From Verrucomicrobiales bacterium (GTDB taxonomy: Bacteria > Verrucomicrobiota > Verrucomicrobiia > Limisphaerales > SXQI01): a DNA stretch of 10,928 bases. The notes under the pieces were generated by a model that was given only the letters and a program-made list of their open reading frames with translations, was not told where the DNA came from and did no database searches. This document shows, in pieces, positions 1 to 6,015 of this stretch (within the stretch, counting starts at the first letter, position 1; the number at the start of each line of letters is the position of its first letter). The stretch covers positions 1 through 10,928 of the forward strand of contig SXQI01000293.1 of the NCBI GenBank assembly GCA_005793025.1. Direction: 5' to 3'. Made by a program: the position numbers and the translations under genes.

Positions 1-287
1 AGCTCCACTAGCATATCCAAGGTGTGCGCCTGAGTCAGATCGAGGACCGTGTATCCATGGAGAACTTCGTAGTCGAATCGGAGGTTGTTGAAACCCACGA
101 CGAGATCCGCACGAAGTAACTCCTGAACAAGGGCATCCACTTCTTTTTCCGTATAAATCTTGTAGGATCCGCGTTCCGTGCTGTAGGTCACGCCGATACT
201 CATCCGCATCTCGCGAACATTTCCCCAACCCCCAACCTCATCGGCGGCTTTTTGAGTTTCTAAGTCGAAATAAACGATGTTTTTCAT
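1..287 (-). CDS. RNase H-like (DEDD exonuclease-fold) protein, N-terminal part, truncated by window edge
   Basis: An open frame starts at ATG 287-285 and runs off the left edge without a stop, giving the first 95 residues. Seen: a beta-strand followed by F7-D8-L9-E10-T11, the Exo I 'DxE' motif of DEDD nucleases, and V64-G65-F66-N67 followed by F71-D72, matching the Exo II 'hN...FD' motif; L90-D91 may be a further acidic position. Known: this pattern fits the RNase_H_2/YprB-like family (PF13482), found alone or fused to helicases, and acting on nucleic acid in the cytoplasm with two metal ions. Inferred: a nuclease or nuclease-like protein; whether a helicase follows cannot be seen. It lies 48 bp after mlaD on the same strand, so it may be read through from that operon, but its function does not match lipid transport. 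I see no convincing Shine-Dalgarno sequence before the ATG; the start was chosen because the beta-strand/DxE motif begins directly after it. Confidence 0.8.
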   Translation of the reverse strand, partial: MKNIVYFDLETQKAADEVGGWGNVREMRMSIGVTYSTERGSYKIYTEKEVDALVQELLRADLVVGFNNLRFDYEVLHGYTVLDLTQAHTLDMLVE

Positions 288-335
288 GAACGAAGTGCCG
301 CTGGTGTGATGGGAATCCAAGGTGTAGGGCTCCAC

Positions 336-1328
336 CTAAAACAAGCCGTTCAACAGGATTCCGAAGGCACTCATGGGCCCTTGGTCCTCGATCCCTTCGG
401 TTGCTTTGTCCACCTTTTGAAGGGTCATTTTGGCATTCTCAAGAAACGAGTCGTCGTTGATCAGCTTCCCAACAGACCCTTGGCCTCGATTTATTTTTTG
501 AAAAATTTCGCGAAGATTTGTCAGGGCCTCGGTGGTTTCGCGGTATAGCGTTTCATCCTTTACCAACTTTCCTAAAGTTCCGGTCCCTTCGTTAATGCCA
601 GCCACCGTGGCCTGCATTGTGCCCAAAGTTAGCTTCGCTTGATCTGCAAGGGGTTTGATGGCCTCAGCGGCAGTATTTAACCGACGAACAGCTTCCTGCG
701 CCTCCACATAAAGCGTATCCTCGTTGATCAATTTACCGACAGTGCCTTTTCCCTGAACGATCTGTTCGGACATGGTCTGGACGTTGCCAAGAATTGCGGA
801 AAACCGAGGGTTATTCTCCTTAAAAAAATCGGTTAACGGGCTCAAAAGCCCTCCAAATCCTTCTCCGGAAAAATTCTTCGTTAATCCATCGACCCCAGAA
901 GCCACTTTGTCCAGTTTCGCTAACAAGGAGTTTAAGTCGGCTTGGTCGATCGATTCTAGCAAGGCATCCTGCGCTGCAATCGGAGCTCCGACTGAACCGA
1001 AATCCACAGCGATATAGTTCTGCCCCATTAATCCGATGAATTTGATCGTCGCCTTGCTATCCGTCCGCACCATCGCCTCAGGGGAAACCTGCATGTGCAC
1101 CTCCACCCTGCCCTCGGCTAGTTGGATTTTCTGGATTCTGCCGATCTCCACACCAGCCATTTTTACCGGATCCCCGACTCTTAATTCTTGGATATTCCCA
1201 AATCGTGCCCGAACAACCATGCCTGTCTTGAACAGACCACGGCCACCCAACAATTCGAGCAGCACTACGGCTGCGATCAATGCCACGGCAAAGAACATGC
1301 CGAGGCGTGTTTCTAAGGTGTTTTTCAT
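336..1328 (-). CDS. mlaD: MCE-family lipid transport substrate-binding protein (MlaD-like)
   Basis: MlaD-type proteins are anchored in the inner membrane and form hexameric rings that pass phospholipids between the MlaE/MlaF ABC transporter and periplasmic carriers. Seen in 330 residues: a short basic N-terminus, one membrane segment at about 10-28, the MCE/MlaD domain at about 35-112 (including V51-G52-D53-P54-V55 and later I98-G99-L100-M101-G102), then a long helical C-terminal region. That region holds three copies of a G-x-G-[TS]-[VL]-G-K-L-[IV] motif at 193-201, 248-256 and 282-290. E. coli MlaD is much shorter (about 180 residues), so this is a long-tailed variant like those in many non-proteobacterial Gram-negatives. 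The ATG overlaps the mlaF stop (ATGA, 4 bp) and has no Shine-Dalgarno sequence, indicating translational coupling. The substrate (phospholipid or another lipid) and direction of transport are not shown by the sequence. Confidence 0.93.
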   Translation of the reverse strand: MKNTLETRLGMFFAVALIAAVVLLELLGGRGLFKTGMVVRARFGNIQELRVGDPVKMAGVEIGRIQKIQLAEGRVEVHMQVSPEAMVRTDSKATIKFIGLMGQNYIAVDFGSVGAPIAAQDALLESIDQADLNSLLAKLDKVASGVDGLTKNFSGEGFGGLLSPLTDFFKENNPRFSAILGNVQTMSEQIVQGKGTVGKLINEDTLYVEAQEAVRRLNTAAEAIKPLADQAKLTLGTMQATVAGINEGTGTLGKLVKDETLYRETTEALTNLREIFQKINRGQGSVGKLINDDSFLENAKMTLQKVDKATEGIEDQGPMSAFGILLNGLF

Positions 1329-2092
1329 ACGTCAATGCGGTCTTTACTTACGCTAGCTGTGATAAAACTTTGAACCAGTGGGTTCGAACTCGACCGGATC
1401 TCGTCAGGAGTCCCGACAACCAGAATGCTCCCTTCGAGGATGATGGCGATGCGGTCTGCAATACCAAACGCCAACTCGCGATCGTGGCTGACGATGATCG
1501 TCGTCGAATGAGTGGTTTGGTTCAACCGCAGGATTTCGCGGGCGATCACCACCGCCATCAAAGGATCAAGTTCGGCGGTTGGTTCATCGTAGAGCATGAG
1601 TTGCGGTTCAATCACCAACGCGCGGGCGATCGCCACTCGCTTTTTCATCCCTCCAGAGAGTTCACTCGGGAACTTGTGTTCGATATCCTTTAATCCAACA
1701 ATTTTGAGTTTTTGAGCGACGATTTTTGCGATCTCGGCGGAGGAACCAAGGTGATGCTCGCTGAGGTATAGCCCAACATTCTCACCCACCGTCAGAGAAT
1801 TCAGGAGTGCTCCCGATTGAAAAACCATCCCCACCCGATACTGGCTTAAACTTCCCAATTCGTGGAGGATCTCTCCGTTCAGGCGGATCTCCCCTGCGTC
1901 TGGCACTTCCAAGCCCACCATGTGTTTGAGGAGCACCGATTTCCCACTCCCGCTAGGCCCCATCACGACAAAAACCTCTCCGGGTTCGACGAATAAATTC
2001 ACGTCCCGAAGCACAGGCTGGCCGTCAAAGCTTTTTCTGAGCCCTCGGACTTCAAGGCTGATGCTAGGCTGCATTTCGAGCGTTGGATTCAT
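1325..2092 (-). CDS. mlaF: ABC transporter ATPase of Mla lipid transport system
   Basis: This is the cytoplasmic ATP-hydrolysing subunit that drives the MlaE permease. All nucleotide-binding motifs are present in 255 residues: Walker A G45-P-S-G-S-G-K-S52, Q-loop Q92 (V90-F91-Q92-S93-G94-A95-L96-L97), ABC signature L145-S-G-G-M149 followed by K-K-R, Walker B L165-M-L-Y-D-E-P171, D-loop E174-L-D-P and switch histidine H203 (V201-S-H-D). The F-Q-S-G-A-L-L stretch and the S-G-G-M-x-K-R signature are typical of the Mla/Mce ATPases rather than amino-acid or sugar importers. The gene overlaps the mlaE stop by 4 bp and ends in a 4 bp overlap with mlaD, so all three are probably made from one coupled message. 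No Shine-Dalgarno sequence precedes the ATG. M7 is a possible alternative start, but the ATGA overlap supports 2092. The assignment is very secure at family level. Confidence 0.95.
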   Translation of the reverse strand: MNPTLEMQPSISLEVRGLRKSFDGQPVLRDVNLFVEPGEVFVVMGPSGSGKSVLLKHMVGLEVPDAGEIRLNGEILHELGSLSQYRVGMVFQSGALLNSLTVGENVGLYLSEHHLGSSAEIAKIVAQKLKIVGLKDIEHKFPSELSGGMKKRVAIARALVIEPQLMLYDEPTAELDPLMAVVIAREILRLNQTTHSTTIIVSHDRELAFGIADRIAIILEGSILVVGTPDEIRSSSNPLVQSFITASVSKDRIDV

Positions 2093-2835
2093 CGGTCAAA
2101 AATCATCAAAAGTCGGGTCAGAAAATAATCTAAGATCAAAATCAGGACGATGGAATTGACCACCGCTTTGGTCACGGATCGGCCAATGCCGCGCGGGCCG
2201 CCCTGTGTGATCAACCCTTGATGACAGGACACCACCCCAATCACCGCCGCGAACGCGACACTTTTGCATAAACCACTGAGGACATCGTTGACATCAACTA
2301 CTTGCCGAAGGTTGTTGAAGTATCCATCGAAACTGAGAGCGATCTCGGCGTTGTTTGCGGCGACCAACGCCCCTCCAAACCACCCCGACAAAACCGCCAA
2401 AACAACCAACAACGGTAACATGACAAGGATCCCAACCATTCGCGGCAAAACCAAATAATGGGTCGGGTTAATATTCATCGTCCGAAGTGCGTCAACCTCC
2501 TGATAAACTTTCATCGAACCAATCTCAGCCGCCATTGATGAGCCTATTCGTCCAGCAATCAGAACCGAGATCATCACCGGTGCCAACTCCTTCGCGACTG
2601 ATAAACCGACAAGTCCGCCCAGCAAGCTAACCAAACCACGGTCACGAAGAACGGGGCCGCTTTGCAGCGCGATGACACCGCCTAAAAAAAGCGACAGCAC
2701 ACAGGCCATCAATAGACTCGCGTTGCCAATCTCAAACATTTGGTCGAGGATTTTCCGCCGCTGACTCCAACAATTTCGCCAAGCGCGGATCGTCCTCCAA
2801 AACAAAACCAACATTTCACCGATGTTGTGGAACAT
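2089..2835 (-). CDS. mlaE: MlaE-family ABC transporter permease
   Basis: This is the inner-membrane permease of the Mla/MCE lipid transporter, expected to form a dimer bound to MlaF and capped by MlaD. In 248 residues there is an N-terminal amphipathic stretch (about 6-30) and hydrophobic segments near 38-58, 68-95, 132-160, 190-210 and 222-245. The family's central block is clear: E83-L-A-P-V-M, then A94-G-R-I-G-S-S-M-A-A-E, then M108-K-V-Y-Q-E-V-D-A-L, and a conserved L130-P-R. Length matches the family (about 250-260). Translation starts at ATG 2835, preceded by AAAGGTGA, a good Shine-Dalgarno sequence that lies over the last codons and stop of the upstream repeat-protein gene; only 3 bp separate the two genes. 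Genes for MlaC (periplasmic carrier) and MlaB (STAS regulator) are absent from this operon as far as the window shows. Confidence 0.94.
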   Translation of the reverse strand: MFHNIGEMLVLFWRTIRAWRNCWSQRRKILDQMFEIGNASLLMACVLSLFLGGVIALQSGPVLRDRGLVSLLGGLVGLSVAKELAPVMISVLIAGRIGSSMAAEIGSMKVYQEVDALRTMNINPTHYLVLPRMVGILVMLPLLVVLAVLSGWFGGALVAANNAEIALSFDGYFNNLRQVVDVNDVLSGLCKSVAFAAVIGVVSCHQGLITQGGPRGIGRSVTKAVVNSIVLILILDYFLTRLLMIFDR

Positions 2836-2838
2836 ACT

Positions 2839-4362
2839 TCACCTTTGACCAAAACTTAACGGAGCGGAGAATAACCGGAAAACACCTCGATCACCCACAG
2901 ATTGATAATTAAAAAGCCCAAACAATAACGAGACTTTTTTTACATCCGCGCCTTGTTCGGAACGGTACAAACCCCATAAGGCCGAGACTTTTGACTCCTG
3001 AGTCGCCGCTATCTTCTCGGTTGTCCAGAGGGAATACGCCGGGCCGTAAGTCCTCCGAACTCTCCGGTTCTCAGGAACCAACGGTTCCAACAAAGCGAGG
3101 ACTTGAAGACTCTCGTCCCCGTTAGCTTCCTCCCTTCTGCTGAACAGCGGCCAGAGATCCCGACGATGGAACGTTCGTCCTGTTGCTGTGTTCGATTGGG
3201 TCATATCCGAATAAAGGAACAAACCGATCCGAGTTCGTTTTCGATCGAGAGGGGGAGTGTTGACGGAATCGAAATTGTAAAGTGGCCAAAGAAAAAAATC
3301 CGAACGACCGGTTGGTGTGCTCACTTGACTAAAAAATGGTGACAATCGGTTCATTTCTTTGCCATTCCCCCGCGCATACCCGATCAGTGGCCACGTAAAG
3401 CTGAATTCAAAGTAATCTTTAGCCCGATGCTTGGTCCACGTAGGACCCAATGGTAAGAGAACACTGGTGCTATCTCGAACCGAACTACGAACCGAATGAT
3501 AAAAAGGGAAGACCAATTTCTGATGGTGCTCATTCGTCGTGCCGATTCCCTCCTCCGCTCTGCTCCAAAATGGCCAGAGCGCAAATTGTCGATCGTGTCC
3601 GGGGATCTGCTCCACATCACCGAACCTGTTTGTGACCCCCGTGATTTGTTTGTGTTCCTCCCCGTAAAGGGGCCAGATTTGCCAACCCTCCAACCCATTC
3701 CCCTCTCGGAAGTGGACAATGGGGTAGAAGTAATTTCGCGTAACCACATCTTTTTTCCACGTCTTGGCGTAAAGCGGGAACATCGTGAACTCGATCCGAT
3801 CCCGCATCAAACGATGTTTGATGGTTCCGTGAAACGGACCGACTGCCGTGTAATGCTTCTCGGGATCCGGAGAACGTGAAAAGAAAACTAGGGGGAACAG
3901 TGATGCTTTTTTTGTCGTCTGATTGGTTTGGTTCTGCCCGCCTGACCACGTCAAGAATTGCAAGAATTGGTACCGATACTCCTCGCCGAATCGACTGTAA
4001 GAAAAAATGGGGTAACCAAAATCAAACTCTTCGACCTCGAGATCGGCTCGTTTTCTGTAGGACATCAACGGAGATAGCGTCCAGCCGGTCTCTTTTCCTC
4101 CTTCCAGAGTGTGAAAAAGAGGCCCGAACCAATCAAATCTTTCCTCGACTTTGATTTCTAATGAAAGGTGATCATCGAACCCAACCGAATCCTTAGTCCA
4201 CGGTTCCCCATTCAAAACCCCGTTGCCGATCGAAAAGATGATCAACAACAGGATAAAACCCTCCAAATACTTGAATAATGACGTTTTCCTCACGGATGAC
4301 GTGCTCCCTCGTTCAGAATCTAAAATCACGATAACGATAAAGGGCAAACCCAAACAGTCCAT
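2839..4362 (-). CDS. Unrecognised envelope protein with about 20 'WPLY/FPLY'-type repeats, first full-size gene of the mla operon
   Basis: I do not recognise a characterised family. Read from ATG 4362 it has 507 residues. A membrane or signal segment covers about 34-50, preceded by basic residues and followed by hydrophilic sequence, so most of the protein probably lies outside the cytoplasm. The rest is made of short units with consensus [WFYLGS]-P-[LIF]-[YFVWL], usually followed within about four residues by R or K. Clear copies are at residues 117 (YPIF), 156 (FPLV), 195 (FPLY), 213 (YPIV), 230 (WPLY), 263 (WPFW), 285 (FPFY), 324 (WPLI), 341 (SPFF), 359 (WPLY) and 404 (WPLF), with weaker ones near 80, 97, 440, 463 and 481. 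Spacing is about 17-45 residues. The pattern suggests repeated aromatic beta-strands or hairpins, as in a beta-barrel or open beta-sheet; that is inference. A GTG at 4293 (residue 24) is a likely better start: it begins V-R-K-T-S-L directly before the hydrophobic segment and has GAGGGAG 10 nt upstream. The 3 bp gap to mlaE points to a shared envelope role. Confidence 0.85.
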   Translation of the reverse strand: MDCLGLPFIVIVILDSERGSTSSVRKTSLFKYLEGFILLLIIFSIGNGVLNGEPWTKDSVGFDDHLSLEIKVEERFDWFGPLFHTLEGGKETGWTLSPLMSYRKRADLEVEEFDFGYPIFSYSRFGEEYRYQFLQFLTWSGGQNQTNQTTKKASLFPLVFFSRSPDPEKHYTAVGPFHGTIKHRLMRDRIEFTMFPLYAKTWKKDVVTRNYFYPIVHFREGNGLEGWQIWPLYGEEHKQITGVTNRFGDVEQIPGHDRQFALWPFWSRAEEGIGTTNEHHQKLVFPFYHSVRSSVRDSTSVLLPLGPTWTKHRAKDYFEFSFTWPLIGYARGNGKEMNRLSPFFSQVSTPTGRSDFFLWPLYNFDSVNTPPLDRKRTRIGLFLYSDMTQSNTATGRTFHRRDLWPLFSRREEANGDESLQVLALLEPLVPENRRVRRTYGPAYSLWTTEKIAATQESKVSALWGLYRSEQGADVKKVSLLFGLFNYQSVGDRGVFRLFSAPLSFGQR

Positions 4363-4370
4363 CGCAGGGT

Positions 4371-4445
4371 TTATCCATTAATTTCATCAAATTCCATTTG
4401 ACTTTCCAATCCTTGTTCCGTCATTATCTCAGGAGTTCGGTTCAT
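4371..4445 (-). CDS. Possible 24-codon leader ORF upstream of the repeat-protein/mla operon
   Basis: A small open frame begins at ATG 4445 with M-N-R-T-P-E-I-M-T-E and ends at TAA 4373-4371, just 8 bp before the first possible ATG of the repeat-protein gene and in a different frame. It is preceded by AGGAGGAA (4463-4456), the strongest Shine-Dalgarno match seen anywhere in the window, with about 12 nt between AGGAGG and the ATG, somewhat long. The predicted peptide is acidic and hydrophilic, with no signal peptide, cysteine cluster or run of one amino acid that would point to classic attenuation. It may be a translated leader peptide coupling into the next gene, or the Shine-Dalgarno match may be chance. 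No homology is claimed. Confidence 0.3.
   Translation of the reverse strand: MNRTPEIMTEQGLESQMEFDEING
4398..4427 (+). promoter_or_regulatory. Possible sigma-70-type promoter reading right, upstream of the hairpin
   Basis: TTGACT (4398-4403; 5 of 6 to the -35 consensus) and CATTAT (4422-4427; 4 of 6 to the -10 consensus) are separated by 18 bp. Transcription from here would begin near 4434, run into the perfect hairpin at 4464-4499 and then either stop after about 70 nt or continue to the serine hydrolase at 4628. The match is only moderate and such pairs occur by chance in AT-rich spacers; promoter consensus is also poorly defined for this phylum. Confidence 0.25.
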
Positions 4446-4463
4446 TTTAGACCAGTTCCTCCT

Positions 4464-4503
4464 GACCCAGTAACGATTGTGCATTTTCGTTACTGGGTCT
4501 TTT
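4464..4503 (+). terminator. Perfect 12-bp inverted repeat with T-rich tail: terminator, attenuator or operator
   Basis: GACCCAGTAACG (4464-4475) pairs perfectly with CGTTACTGGGTC (4488-4499) across a 12-nt loop, and the plus strand then reads TTTT, GG, TTTT. This fits a moderate Rho-independent terminator for rightward transcription. There is no rightward gene to its left in this window, so it would end a short leader or small RNA rather than a normal gene. In the leftward direction the same hairpin ends one base before AGGAGG and lacks a U-tract, so there it could act as a 5' UTR hairpin. The symmetry could also be a binding site for a dimeric regulator of the divergent genes. This spacer (4363-4627) otherwise shows nothing definite. 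Confidence 0.5.
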
Positions 4504-4627
4504 GGTTTTGAACCCTTGAGCAATTAAGACGGTGGGGTGCAGGGCTTCTGAGGTCAAGTCGGTAATCGCTGCCTGAAATTCTGCAAAATGGTTTGACCGA
4601 TTTCGTGAACACTGGCAACACCGACGG

Positions 4628-5932
4628 ATGCCTATTCCGTTCCAACGATTACTCTGCGTTACGATTCAATATTGTTTCCTCGCTTCCCTCTTGATCTGCG
4701 TTTTCGAGTCGCAAGTTGTTGCCGATTATTTCCCGCCTCCTGACATCAACGGTGGCTGGCGAGTGCCCCTCCGACCCAGCGGTTTGAATCCCGAGGATGC
4801 CCGTGCAACGGAGCTAGACAGCATGCACAAACAGGCGGGGATGGACCTGAACAAACTGGATCGCACTTGGGATTTCACTCAACGCTGCACTCAAAACGGA
4901 GGTCTGCTCGTCGTGCGTCGAGGGTTCCTCGTATTTGAGAAATACTTTGGGAGAGCTCAACGGAATGTGAATCCTGACATGGCTTCAACCGGCAAAGCCT
5001 ACACGAGCATTGCTTGCGGCATTATGATGAAAGAATTTCATGAAAAAATCCCGCTAGGATTGGATACCAAAGTTTTCACGACCCAGTTCCTACCCGAGGC
5101 ATTTCCTTTAGATGATCCCCGCCGCGCCGACATCACGATGGGGCAACTCCTTTGCATGACCGGTGGATACAACGGGGAAGGCGGTGCCCCTGTCGCAGTA
5201 ATTGATGGGAAAGTGCTGACCCTCAAACCGGGAGCGGGGCAAAGTATTCGTGATCTGGATCAGTCCTCGATCCGCGCCCCTATGTGGAGCAATGCCGGCG
5301 TGGGTTATTCCTACTCCTCGCCAGAACCCCACATTGCCTCAATCGTGCTCCGTCGGATTACGGGGATGGATTTAAAAAATTATATCCATGAACGGTTAGC
5401 CAAACCCATGGGCTGGGGTGCTTGGGATTATTGTCTGCGTCGTGGCGAATTCACGATGCCTCATGCCAATGGTGCGGGGAGCATCGCAGTACATGCGACG
5501 GATGCCTTACGATTTGGTTACTGTCTGCTCCGAGGAGGGCAATGGAACGGGAAGCAGTTAGTGCCTGCAGATTACATCGCACTCTGCCAAAAACCATCGG
5601 CCCACAATCCTCATACTCCCTACAGCCTCATGTTCGAGCATAATGCGGATGGGCACGTTGCGGGCGCACCGCGCGATGCGTTCTGGAAATCGGGTGCTGG
5701 AGGATTCGGCCTGATAATCGTGCCTTCTCTCGACTTGGTGATTTACAAAATGGGAGGGCACAACGGTCAATATGACCCCACGTTAACCGGGGTTCCCCAA
5801 CCCGCGCAAATCGATCACTCTCGAGATGATTGGAAACCGATCCCACGGACTCCATTTCACGAAGGGAGCCTTGGAGGCGACGACGGTCTGCGCCGAGTCT
5901 TAGAAATGGTCTGCGCGTCAGTTTGGGATTAA
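4628..5932 (+). CDS. Secreted serine hydrolase, class C beta-lactamase/penicillin-binding-protein fold
   Basis: The 434-residue protein begins with a Sec-type signal peptide (hydrophobic core about 8-27, likely cleavage after V30-V31-A32). Three active-site elements of the beta-lactamase-related serine hydrolases (PF00144) are visible: S120-T-G-K123, with S120 as nucleophile and K123 as base, inside M-A-S-T-G-K; Y229-S230-S231, the position of the Y-x-N motif with the Asn replaced by Ser; and K354-S355-G356 followed by G-A-G-G, the KTG-box equivalent. Other family marks are L174-L-C-M-T-G-G180 and K259-P-M-G-W near the usual 'PLGM' motif. Likely roles are hydrolysis of a periplasmic ester, amide or peptidoglycan-type peptide bond; the substrate cannot be read from sequence, and antibiotic resistance should not be assumed. 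ATG 4628 is the first in-frame start codon after an upstream stop, and it lacks a clear Shine-Dalgarno sequence. It is followed on the same strand by a sugar-binding protein gene. Confidence 0.88.
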   Translation: MPIPFQRLLCVTIQYCFLASLLICVFESQVVADYFPPPDINGGWRVPLRPSGLNPEDARATELDSMHKQAGMDLNKLDRTWDFTQRCTQNGGLLVVRRGFLVFEKYFGRAQRNVNPDMASTGKAYTSIACGIMMKEFHEKIPLGLDTKVFTTQFLPEAFPLDDPRRADITMGQLLCMTGGYNGEGGAPVAVIDGKVLTLKPGAGQSIRDLDQSSIRAPMWSNAGVGYSYSSPEPHIASIVLRRITGMDLKNYIHERLAKPMGWGAWDYCLRRGEFTMPHANGAGSIAVHATDALRFGYCLLRGGQWNGKQLVPADYIALCQKPSAHNPHTPYSLMFEHNADGHVAGAPRDAFWKSGAGGFGLIIVPSLDLVIYKMGGHNGQYDPTLTGVPQPAQIDHSRDDWKPIPRTPFHEGSLGGDDGLRRVLEMVCASVWD

Positions 5933-6015
5933 TCCGCGTCATAAAGCTCCAATTAGCCTGAGATTGATTCTGGATTTGCTTGGAGTTTAACACTGACCCT
6001 GCCAAGCTCGGGATC

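Noticed and set aside
320..335. GGTG/CACC symmetry after mlaD as a terminator
   Set aside because: Only four base pairs close the stem and there is no T-run, so it does not separate mlaD from the RNase H-like gene.
441..761. MlaD motif repeats as DNA-level direct repeats or a CRISPR-like array
   Set aside because: The similarity is at protein level only; spacing is irregular (about 165 and 102 bp) and the nucleotide copies are diverged.
3384..3949. Overlapping open frames on both strands within the repeat-protein gene
   Set aside because: The periodic WPLY-type repeat, signal segment and operon spacing all support the 2839-4362 frame; the others show no periodicity or motif.
5964..5992. TTGATT with a TTAACA 17 bp downstream as a promoter for the sugar-binding-protein gene
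   Set aside because: The -10 element matches the consensus at only two of six positions.
5980..6015. TTG start for the sugar-binding protein
   Set aside because: It would place 12 hydrophilic residues ahead of a clear signal peptide; the ATG at 6016 gives a normal export signal.
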